This document shows, in pieces, positions 51,401-60,200 of a stretch of DNA of 64,000 nucleotides. A model generated the notes under the pieces. The model had not been told where the DNA came from and searched no databases. It saw only the letters and a list, made by a program, of their open reading frames with translations. The stretch comes from Chaunax sp. Z400 (taxonomy: Eukaryota; Chordata; Actinopteri; Lophiiformes; Chaunacidae). The stretch is from positions 21,358,150-21,422,149 of the forward strand of contig CM075197.1 in NCBI GenBank assembly GCA_037577475.1, in the 5' to 3' direction. Within the stretch, counting starts at the first letter, position 1. Each line of letters begins with the position of its first letter. The translations under genes and the position numbers were made by a program.

Positions 51401-51912
51401 GCACTTGTTGAAAGTCGTCGAGCGTACGTCGATAAATGTGCGTAGCAAGAGGGAACTCAAAATAAGGCCGAGCTATTTACAAGCAGACTGGTTAGCGAGT
51501 TTCAGGCTAATCATTTAGCAGACCAAGTTGACGATTTAGCACAATACGGATTATTCAAAACAAGTCCTCAAGTACCTAAAACAACTGTAAAAGATTTCGT
51601 CAACGATTAGCTTGCCACTTAAGTGAATTAACATGTCCGCATTTCCTACATTAGCATCGATGTCGCTAGCGTGCAGTCGCTCTTGCTATGTATCGTTAGG
51701 CAGTCACAAAGCCAGGAAAAGCACCATGTTTTTAAACAAACACCAGAGTTGAGGAATGCAAGAAATGCAAACGCGAATACGTGCACGTGAAAATAACATT
51801 TTCGGAAACGAGCCACGCTGTTGTTTCTTTGCAGCAGCTTTACTCACGTATAGTGGGTAGGTTTCTCGGTTTGAGGGGACGCATTGGCCGCCGTTTTCGA
51901 AACCGACGGCAT
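42268..51912 (-). CDS. unkl: Unkempt-like CCCH zinc finger and RING protein, gene span
   Basis: Sixteen coding exons total 2475 bases (824 residues plus stop) with matching phases throughout. Seen: six CCCH zinc fingers in two groups of three (about 32-150 and 200-306), a serine-rich low-complexity middle (about 310-610), a coiled coil (about 640-770) and a C-terminal RING-like finger (CIVCQKHDRC .. CQHYVLCENC .. CPYC). Family knowledge: Unkempt proteins bind UAG/U-rich mRNA through the zinc fingers and repress translation; UNKL is the less studied paralogue. The N-terminus MPSVSKTAANASPQTEKPTH and LDLIDGVIYQLQSKK resemble UNKL more than UNK, and igfals as neighbour agrees with human 16p13.3. 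The start has a clean Met and an NRF1 site just upstream. Confidence 0.92.
42596..42853 (-). CDS. unkl: unkl coding exon 15
   Basis: Acceptor TTGTTCCAG, donor GTAAGA. Encodes the main coiled coil with heptads (EQAKTAEAERQLAEQKWEET). Confidence 0.92.
42955..43187 (-). CDS. unkl: unkl coding exon 14
   Basis: Acceptor TTTCTTTCCAG, donor GTCAGT. Encodes VAQSAPTNFS to the start of the coiled coil (LFRELDEAKKKIKQWEEAWH). Confidence 0.9.
43318..43554 (-). CDS. unkl: unkl coding exon 13
   Basis: Acceptor CCCCACAG, donor GTAAGC. Encodes MLRGSAPVNIPGSLARSSSF and a long serine-rich stretch. Confidence 0.9.
43671..43760 (-). CDS. unkl: unkl coding exon 12
   Basis: Acceptor TTTCCTTCAG, donor GTAAGG. 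Encodes SALDLNFSDINVASLDKELE. Confidence 0.9.
43860..44037 (-). CDS. unkl: unkl coding exon 11
   Basis: Acceptor TTTGTTCAAG, donor GTATGT. Encodes TQNAVFSVVNPLASSF through NTVESVI. Confidence 0.88.
44177..44227 (-). CDS. unkl: unkl coding exon 10
   Basis: Small 51-base exon, IKNKGQMDQKLMDQDKQ, phase 0 at both ends, acceptor CATTTTCAG, donor GTTTGT. It could be skipped without frameshift. Confidence 0.75.
45201..45389 (-). CDS. unkl: unkl coding exon 9
   Basis: Acceptor TCTTCTCAG, donor GTACAC. Ser-rich; ends with KAPGFEREDQ, a block shared by Unk and Unkl. Both ends are phase 0. Confidence 0.9.
45721..46611. mobile_element. Decayed DNA transposon in unkl intron 8
   Basis: The left part (ATGTGTCCCGAGTGATCTGA, then ACAGCTCGGAGT) and the reverse complement of the right part (ATGCGTCCTGGGTGATCTGA, then ACAGCTCTAAGT) form diverged inverted repeats about 0.9 kb apart. 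The interior has no transposase. The ends and family are not certain. Confidence 0.5.
46765..46922 (-). CDS. unkl: unkl coding exon 8
   Basis: Acceptor GATCATTTCAG, donor GTAGGA. Encodes a Ser/Gln/Asn-rich segment starting IPSTEETMSSLL. Confidence 0.88.
47176..47260 (-). CDS. unkl: unkl coding exon 7
   Basis: Acceptor CTCCAAAAG, donor GTAAGT. Encodes finger 6 (CNDMRQTGYCPRGPFCAFAH). Too short to appear as an isolated open frame. Confidence 0.9.
47617..47734 (-). CDS. unkl: unkl coding exon 6
   Basis: Acceptor GAATGCAG, donor GTAAGT. Encodes finger 5 (STPCPNVKHGDEWGEPSKC .. CQYCH). Confidence 0.94.
47824..47959 (-). CDS. unkl: unkl coding exon 5
   Basis: Acceptor TTTTTTGCAG, donor GTAAGG. 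Encodes finger 4 (CTKPPRLCRQGYACPHYH). Confidence 0.94.
48094..48227 (-). CDS. unkl: unkl coding exon 4
   Basis: Acceptor TTGTTAACAG, donor GTGAGT. Encodes the linker between finger groups (EIQAQEALQNGQLGSGEGIP to EDPRWQ). Confidence 0.93.
48889..49065 (-). CDS. unkl: unkl coding exon 3
   Basis: Acceptor CTTCCTTAG, donor GTGACA. Completes finger 2 (CPYLHRTTGDTERKYHLRYY) and encodes finger 3. Confidence 0.94.
50982..51191 (-). CDS. unkl: unkl coding exon 2
   Basis: Acceptor TTGTTTCAG, donor GTAAGT. Encodes YLKEFRTEQCPLFLQHKC, finger 1, the basic NQRRRRPIRRRDG linker and most of finger 2. Confidence 0.95.
51848..51912 (-). CDS. unkl: unkl coding exon 1
   Basis: ATG at 51912; donor GTGAGT; phase 2 end. 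Encodes the N-terminal leader before the first finger. Confidence 0.9.
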
Positions 51913-51933
51913 TTTCAGTCAAAACAATGAATA

Positions 51934-51944
51934 GCGCATGCGCA
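51934..51944. promoter_or_regulatory. unkl: NRF1 site at the unkl promoter
   Basis: GCGCATGCGCA is a perfect palindromic NRF1 consensus, 22 bases upstream of the unkl start codon, in a CpG-richer patch (about 51370-52000). NRF1 sites of this kind mark TATA-less housekeeping promoters. Its closeness to the ATG implies a short 5' UTR or a site inside it. Confidence 0.65.
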
Positions 51945-54900
51945 CGGATCTGTCGCCTGCACTCCAGTGCACTGCAAAGCAGGGGACGCTGTAAAGAAGA
52001 GGCAGCGACACACTGTACTTTTGAGACTGGTTGTCTTCCGCTTTGTTGCTGTATTGCCTTATCTATATTAATATACCTATCGAGTCACCTAGTGTTTATT
52101 ATTGCTTCTAAATATAGATTTGAAATTTTCGAAACAATGAGGAAACTGCGTCTTTATTTCAAAGATCCTCGATGCAGCACTTCTATTCAGACGGTATCCT
52201 CTCCGCTGAGATGTAGTCTGAGGGGCTGTAGCCAGGGTTTAGGAAACACTGAGGTTAGCGGTCAAATTTCTCCGAAGGACCCCCAGCCCCCATTAAACAT
52301 TTCAATGATACATGCGCAAACAAATAAATACAAGTATTTTCATGCAATCTGTGTTAAACATTTTTTCTATTGTGTAGGGCCTACAGCATAACTATGGTGG
52401 AGAAATAGAAAAATCTGTTAATTTATTTCTGTATTATTATTTATATATCAGCTTTGCTCTTGAAGATAATGGACCAGAAGTACATGAATGCATATAGATA
52501 TAGAAGTATAACTGAATTTACAAAAGTTTTATATTAATTACACTTAATTGAAAACAGAACAAAAAAAACCCAGTTATTAACATCTGAAGTAAATGTGATC
52601 TAATTTGGGAAATTATAAAGTGAACAGTTCACCTTGTGCCACCACTTGAATTTTCAATTTTGCATCATAAATTTTGTTTGGAGCTCACAATGGCATTTGA
52701 CTGCCTTAGTTTACAATATATGGCAATAATCAGTTTGATGGGCTCTGCCACTTCATTACTGCAGCATGTCAAACTCCAGTCCTTCGTCTTTCCTTCTGTG
52801 CCTGGGAAGCCAATCTGTTCTATTCAGCTCCTTTTTCCTGCAAGGGCTTTTAATTTACAAATGCAATTATATGTCTAATTCCTTATTCAGCTGCTGAGGT
52901 CCGCCGAGTACACTGCTTTATAATTATGCATAAACTCTGGACTATCCAGTTGTAATTACTTTGATATGCCCAGCCCCCCACGTAGCTTCCATTTGGACAG
53001 TGACCAATAAGAGCAATTTTAAGGGGGTTCAACTTTATGTAGAATTATATTTTGCTTGCCTTAAGCAACTCAAAAAGAGTTCTGTCAGAAATTTCATCAA
53101 CCAGACTACATACATTTTCTATATACTTACACACCCCCAACTCTCATCTGTGATGTATCAAAGGTTAAAACTTAAGTCAATAAAAAAACAACAAACTTTT
53201 AAACTGAGTTAAAACTATGTACTTTTAGGTACCAGTTCATTAGATATGTCCGTACAGTCAAATAAAATCAATTACAACAGCTCTGGAATTAATTGTAATT
53301 TTTTGTGGTGTCAGAAAGGCGTTGCTTTAGTTTGGACACGACTGTGCTATTTTAAAGGACGTGTCTGATGTTTTCTGTATCCATATTAACATGCATGAGT
53401 ATGACAAAATATTGAAAATATTCATATAGTTAAATCAGTGTCTCTCTGAACGTAAACTAAATATCAGGACATGTTTTGTGCAATGTTACATTATTTTGCA
53501 TCTAAAAAGGTTGTCGCTTTGTGTGAATTTGGCTCTTTGATGTTTTTAAGCAACAGAGGTAATGGCTACAACAAGGAACATGTGTCCATATGCTTAAACC
53601 TACTGTCTAAAGGATTTTGCCAACATCCTTTACAACAATCAAAAGATCCAGGATGAATAATCCCAAAAAATTGCATAATTTTATTTTACCAAATTGATTT
53701 TTTCTGTTTGTTTAATTCAGTTTCATCCAGAGGAAGTACTGAATATAAGCAAGGGGAAAAGTCACACTCTTTTTCCTTTCTGTGACGTCAGTTACCACAA
53801 ACTTTTAACCTCACTCAGTAGTCTCAGCTGTGCACACAGTCCACTGTCAGGCTCTTCTCACAGCATCTCCAATGTGCGTGTTTGTATGCGACTGGATATG
53901 TGTATGCGTGATGTAAAGATGATCTTCGCTTCTCTCACAAAGACGGCTTTTGTGTCTAGGTGTTGCTTGTATATCAATGAACATCTTTTTGTATTATTAC
54001 TTGCTAGCTCTCCTGTATTTGTACCCTCTGTGGCCTTGATGGAGCCATGAGCTGTTTGCATAAGAGTCCAGCCTTCATGCATGCCTAAATCCACATGCAA
54101 AAGACAAACATATAAGATAAACTCAAGCCGGTCTTTGTCAAGGTTATAAAAATCAGGTTTTTGTAAAGAAGAACACGCCAAATGCTTTCTTGCATGTTTC
54201 GGATACGAGCTACAAGATAGTGTAGTGGAAACATCATGCACAAACATCTCTAGTATCATGTACCACAACACGTTTTGCATTTTTGCAGACCTCTAACAAA
54301 CAATCACTCAAACAATCCTCAGTGCTATTTTCCCAGGCTGCTGGGACTGTTACAGCTGGAATAACAGTTTGTGGTTTGGGCTCCTGTGTTTCCCAGTCAT
54401 ACCATTATCTCTGGCTGCCTCATGTACATCACAGGGGCAAAGGAGGCTGGCAATACATGGATTTTATATACAGATGTGCAATCCTCAACCTCGGTGTGAT
54501 AGAATTTCATGCACACACCTGTCAATTTATAGTGCATCCACAAACAATTAGAGGATGTAAAAATTTCGGTAATCATTAACTTCAGATCAATTTGTTAATG
54601 AGCATCTTTGTTCTGTTTAAAGGCATTTCCAATGTTTGACTCTAATGTGTATTAACCAAATAAAACAAATCTGCAGCAGAATTCTGTTTTCCATGGAAGA
54701 GTTGTTATAGGCCCAGCTTACAGCTCAGGTTAGCTGTTGCTCTTTATCAGAGTAAAATATGTTAAAAACAGGTAAGAATAAAAGATTGAACCAGCCTCAC
54801 ATTGCCAACATTAAATGATATGTTTACCATGTCTCATTCCTTGCTGTTGCAAAACAACACCTGCCTCTTTCCTACATCATGCTAACAAGATCTGACAAGT

Positions 54901-56175
54901 GGGGCAATAACCTGGCCATCTTTGAAACGAACACTCCCTGATTCCTACGTTTACCACAATATATGAGTTCAGACAACAGGTTTTTGGAGATTAATCCCAC
55001 CACACTGGTATCTTTTATATTCTTAATTCACCTCCTGACTGTGACCAAAACGTACAAGCATAGCTACATTACCCTTTATTCGTTTTTCATTTGACATGCA
55101 CAAAACTAGATTTATTAAGCTTTCTTTTTTTTTGGCTTCTTGAAATCAATGAAAGAAATTTATCAACTACTTCCACTTTGCACTCATGGAAAAGTAGGAC
55201 ATATTCTTTATTTATAAAAAGTAAAACAAATTTTGGGAACATTGGTTTGCATTGTCAATTGAATGTTTATACATAAGGCCATTTTCTTCCAACGGTAGAA
55301 GAATGGTAGCTGAAATGCACAAAGCATGGGGCACAGTAATATCCTGGACAGGGATAGTGATAAGCAAGTCACTCCAACTTGTGTGTCTAAAATTGTTTTA
55401 TGCAGACGACAGCAGTCATTTCTTAATGGATTATCTGGGTGGTGTTGATGTAGATGGTGGATATAGTTTTCTTGAAGTTCATCTTTGCCTTTTTACATTG
55501 CACAGGTGGAGGTGCATGTGGCTTTAACAGAAATTACCCCTCTCTCGCAGCTGAAACAGACAACCTGACCAGATTTGATGTGGCAGTATTTCCTCTATGC
55601 ATGCTGCTTTCGCTGTGATGCAGCCTTTGTTATTCCTACAGTTTATTCCACATACTGAGAAAATGCCCTGGAAGGTTTGTTTTATAGGTTACGCAGTGTA
55701 AAAGGTGTCATTGTTGTTTGTCCTACACAAAAGCTGGTCTTTTCTGACACTCATCCACCCATTAGTTATCTTTTCCCCCAGGCTGTGCTTCAAAGGTAGA
55801 TGCTGACATTTTACTCCTCACAGTCATTTCATTTGCCTGCTTCTCCATCCAGCATCATCACATCAAATACACTTAAAACAATCCAACGTGCAGACAAAAT
55901 AGCTATAAGCATTGTATGTGCATTGTTAAATCTTTAAGAAAGGCCCCGTTGAGTCATTTTCATCCTTCTGTTTAAGTGTACACTCCTGGTGCTTTTATGT
56001 TTTTGTTCAGAAAGTGAGCAGGTTTACTGAGACACTGATATAACTATGAGGCAGGGCTTAATAACATGTAAAGCTGAGGTAATATTTCACACTGGGTGAT
56101 ATATCACTGTGATATGAAGAATCTTTAGTATTACTGTGCACACCATTTCATAACATTTGTCTCTGTTCTTAGCGG
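51945..56175. other. Intergenic region between unkl and gper1
   Basis: AT-rich DNA with no convincing exon. A 154-codon plus-strand open frame at 51927-52391 and a 140-codon minus-strand frame at 53858-54280 have no recognisable features. The right part probably includes the gper1 3' UTR. Confidence 0.55.
55207..55212 (-). terminator. gper1: Candidate gper1 polyadenylation signal
   Basis: AATAAA on the minus strand about 960 bases after the gper1 stop; another lies at 55075-55080. Confidence 0.25.
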
Positions 56176-57240
56176 TTACACCTCTGAGACTTCGCTCCTG
56201 ACAGGAAGGTGTAAATCGAGTCCATGGTGGCAGAAACGATTCACTACTGACCAGCTGGCCTTCTGCTTAATGAAGAGACGCAGCTTGTCCCTGAAGGTTT
56301 CTCCTAGAAAGCTGTAGATAATGGGGTTGAGGCAGCTATTGGAGAAAGCCGCCAGGTTGACAATGTGGCCTGTGAGTGGGTAATCATGCCACAGGGTGGT
56401 AATAGTCCTCTGGGATGGGTCAGCTGTGCCCTGCAGCAGCTGGATGCTGATGAAGACATTCTCTGGCAGCCAGCAGATGAAGAAGACCAGGACCACCACC
56501 ACGATCATGCGCAGTGCCTTCTGCCGCCGTGGCCACAATCCTCGGTGCTTCCGGGACCTCATGAGGATTCTCCCAATTAGAGAGTAGCACAGACCAATGA
56601 TGGAGAAGGGCACCAAAAAGCCGATGGTTACCTCGAGCCACTGAATTTCAAAGACGTTGGCAAAGCAGAAGTGCACCTCGCCCCTGTGCTGGGTCTGCAC
56701 AATGGTGAAGGGGAGAAGGGTGGCCAGGATGGAGGCCATCCAGATGAGGCCACAGCTGAGCTTAGCGTGCTGCATAGTCCTCAGTGGGCTGCTACTCATA
56801 GAGCTAGCCAAGGCAATGTATCGGTCAAAGCTCATCCATGTGAGGAAGAAGATGCTGCTGTACATGTTGACCTGCAGGAAAAGGGACATGAAGGTGCAAA
56901 GGACAGCGTAGTCATAATACTTCTCATTCAGATTGAAGACCTCGATGAGGGAATCGGCCACCAGGATGAGGTCAGCTACAGCCAGGTTAACAAAATACAG
57001 GTCGGGGATGGTCATCTTGTCTCTGTGGTTCAGGTTCACCACCAGGATTAATATGTTACCAATAAATCCAATAGGAAAGAGGAGAATGGTGTACAGGCAC
57101 GACAGGAAGAGACCAATAATGTAAGACTGGTATTTGTCTGAGTCTTCGATCATATACGTTGTGTTGTACTCATATGAAACGTTCATTTGTTCTGTACTGT
57201 TAACATATATCCAGACCAGAGAGGTTGTCTGCACTTCCAT
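56176..57240 (-). CDS. gper1: G protein-coupled estrogen receptor 1
   Basis: Class A receptor that, from family knowledge, binds estradiol and signals through cAMP and EGFR transactivation; in fish it helps hold oocytes in meiotic arrest. Single-exon, 354 residues from Met at 57240, close to the 353 residues of zebrafish. Seven membrane helices are readable, with GNILILVVN in TM1, LAVADLIL in TM2, DRY after TM3, CWLP in TM6 and NPIIY in TM7. Cysteines before TM3 and in loop 2 can form the usual disulfide. N-terminal sequons (NST, NVS, NTT) are present. It ends VSEV, a class I PDZ ligand. The frame runs upstream to a stop at 57298-57300; Met at 57270 is possible but in weaker context (C at -3), whereas 57240 has A at -3 and G at +4. 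Confidence 0.95.
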   Translation of the reverse strand: MEVQTTSLVWIYVNSTEQMNVSYEYNTTYMIEDSDKYQSYIIGLFLSCLYTILLFPIGFIGNILILVVNLNHRDKMTIPDLYFVNLAVADLILVADSLIEVFNLNEKYYDYAVLCTFMSLFLQVNMYSSIFFLTWMSFDRYIALASSMSSSPLRTMQHAKLSCGLIWMASILATLLPFTIVQTQHRGEVHFCFANVFEIQWLEVTIGFLVPFSIIGLCYSLIGRILMRSRKHRGLWPRRQKALRMIVVVVLVFFICWLPENVFISIQLLQGTADPSQRTITTLWHDYPLTGHIVNLAAFSNSCLNPIIYSFLGETFRDKLRLFIKQKASWSVVNRFCHHGLDLHLPVRSEVSEV

Positions 57241-60200
57241 ACTGACTGTGGTTGGACTGTCTTGAATCATAGGCCATACGTATGTCACCTGTAGCTGCTA
57301 CATCATTGGACTTTGTCAGTGCCCAGTTATGATGTCTTTTTAGCGGGTGAATCATTTATGCTATGTTGCCATGATGACATAAGTCAGGTGTGTGGAACAC
57401 AACGGTTACGGTTTGTTTGACCTCATGTTAACGTCAAGATTCATCTACCAATACAATCCAGATACAAAAGAGAAGCACCTCCATGTCTTCAAATAGTCTT
57501 TTGCCTTTGTAACCCGATGACTCACATTATCCAGACTCTCCAAACTGTGGTCCTGAGATTAGAGGGCAGACTTCTTTGTCCCTTTATGAGTGATTTGATT
57601 TCAGTGCTGCTTTGTCTCCTCAAGTCAATGTGCATCTTTATTCAGCGAGCCTTTTTTTTTTTTAATGCTCTGACACCTGAGCTCTAGAGAAGAGAGAAGA
57701 AAAAAAAACAGAGCATAAAGATGTTTAGGTGCACAGTCTTGGAAAAAGCAGCAATCTTGTGTGCAGATAACTAACTAATATGATGCTTGTTTAGCTCATT
57801 ACCAAAAATTCTTAAGCTTCAGATCAAGCATGAAAATCCAGTTAAGTGTGGTGAGAGTGGTTTGAAGGCTTCTAATATGGTTGACAGAGAAGTCAGTACA
57901 CACATTAACATTCAAGCTTCAGACTTAAACAGATGCATTGAAATCCTCCTCAGAAATCCTCAGCCAATCCAAGCTCACTCGTTTGTCGAGACTTGATGAC
58001 TATTAATTGCTGAGATAAAAACATATTTTTCATTAAAATTTAACAAATCTCTGTGTGAATCACTCAGTTTTCACATGCCCAGTCAACATGCACATGAATG
58101 TACTGTACTTCACAAAAAACACAAAATCAATGTTTCTTAGTTGATGATGAGACCCGAAATTTCAGATTTTCCTTGATAATGGAAAGACTGTATTCTGCTT
58201 AGCAAACATGACCTTTAGCAAACATTTATAGGCCTTAGAGTTTTATTTACACTAGAGGAAACCTTCACTTTAATTAAATCTTAATGACAGTAGTCTTCAT
58301 GGCAACAATCAACCACATCAACCACTTTCTTGTATTTAAAAAGAAATCATAGAAATGATCTTGTCACCAAAACATTTATTTGACTCTATTTGATATCTGA
58401 TTCCTGACTTATTCTTTGGTGATGCCATAATAAGAAATTGTTCTTCTGATCTGAGCATTTGTTGATCTGCATGTTTTCTGCCAAAATCAGTGAGACTGGA
58501 GATTATGTAAAAGTGAAATTCCAATCAGCCACTCCAGACATGTAAGGAGCAAAAATAAACTTGATGACATAATATACAAGTCATTATGCAACTGGATTAA
58601 CAAGAAGCAAGGGAATGCCTGCATCTACACTGAAATTTAACAGACACCGTATTAACTGTAAATTAAAAAATGCATACAGTTTACTTGTCTTTAAGACACT
58701 TCTTGAAATTGGCTAGTACTATTAAATAACCATGACCAGCAGCAAAGATGTAGGAATCAAAAGCAGCACTTACTTTTTAAAATTTGGGATTTAATGTTTC
58801 TCCATGCTTCTCCGGTGCAGAGAGACAGAGACTTGTAAATCCCATGTCCGGGCTCCTCTTCTGCACCACCTGCTGTTTGACCCACCCCTGTCTGGAGAGG
58901 AGAGAAGGGTGGGAGACATAGAGAGGCAAGAGATGATATGTCACCCATTGTTTGTCACCATGCTTCATCAGCTTCCCTTTGCTCTGCCTCTTTTTTCTTG
59001 CTTTGCCCAGTTTGTGATTCCAGGTGTCTGCTGAGCTTCTAAAAAGATGCAGCAGCTCAACAGCCTGAGAGACGGTTTTAAGACAAAGGAAAGTTTGGAC
59101 AGAGTTCGCCTCGACCAGCTTGTGTTGTTATGGAGACCATTTATATGTTTTTTTGCAATATTTGTTCACCTGGGTTGTTGAGCTCTTATTCTTAAGAGCC
59201 ATGTAAACACACTGCACACGACCTTCCTTTGTTTTTCCATCAATATGACTTTAGTTTGCCTGTACAGTTATTGATTCCCACGAACAACAAAAGACATTGA
59301 CCCATGCCTGTTTAATGTTTATTCGAAATACTACAATTATATTCAGATAAGGATTAAAAGCCTTCAGTCTTCATAAGGGGGACGCAGAACAGACTCTCCT
59401 CCTGGGGAGGAGTAGCATTAATGTAATTTGAACTAATCTATGTGTCCAAGCTATGAATATGGAGACCTATTTGGTGTTGGCTATAGTTGTGTCTAGTGGG
59501 ATGAATTAGCTGTAGGTGTATGCCATAAATTCAGACATGTAATAACCATCTGCTCCAGCAGAGGTATACATAGATTGATAGGCCGCATCATACTTAAAGC
59601 ATAGCTCTAAATGGCCCTTAAGTAATCTTAACATATTATATCGTCTGCTATTAAAAAACACTTAGATTTATTCCCAAATGATCAGTGTGCAGCTGCAAAA
59701 ACAGTAGTGACTAAGGGAAATCATTTCTAAAAAAAAAAATGATCTGATTAAATATTAAAGGCAAACAGAAGAGGAAACTGTTCATGTTGAATCAAGACTT
59801 TTCAGTTTGCCTCCCAAAAACAGAATGCGACTCTAAGGGCTTCACAAGGTGGAAGAGTCACTTCCTCCATGGACTGCCAGAGCGGAATGAGAAGTCAAGG
59901 CCAAGGCTGGACCATCGCCTGGAGGTATGGGGTTGCAGCTCCTTTGGTAGCACTGTGCACCAACACCAGGGCTTTGAATCTGATGCAAACAACATCAGAT
60001 CGGCGGTGAACTGAATGACATCATCAGGAGTTTGAAGACAGTGCAGGTCACAGCACCGTCAACACCCATCCCTCAAACTTTTGGTAGAGAGTGATTTGAC
60101 TTCAAGGAGATAACTCCAAATTCAACTCCAAGACATATTCTACTTGCTTCTATATGAAGTGCACCCTTGCTATTATTCTGTTTAATCTATTTCATACCAT

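Noticed and set aside
51927..52391. 154-codon plus-strand open frame diverging from unkl
   Set aside because: No recognisable domain, composition unlike coding DNA, and poly-pyrimidine-derived residues; likely chance, though the promoter could be bidirectional.
53858..54280. 140-codon minus-strand open frame
   Set aside because: No homology recognised, no splice or start context.
56365..57124. Plus-strand open frames opposite gper1
   Set aside because: Antisense shadows of a conserved GPCR coding exon.
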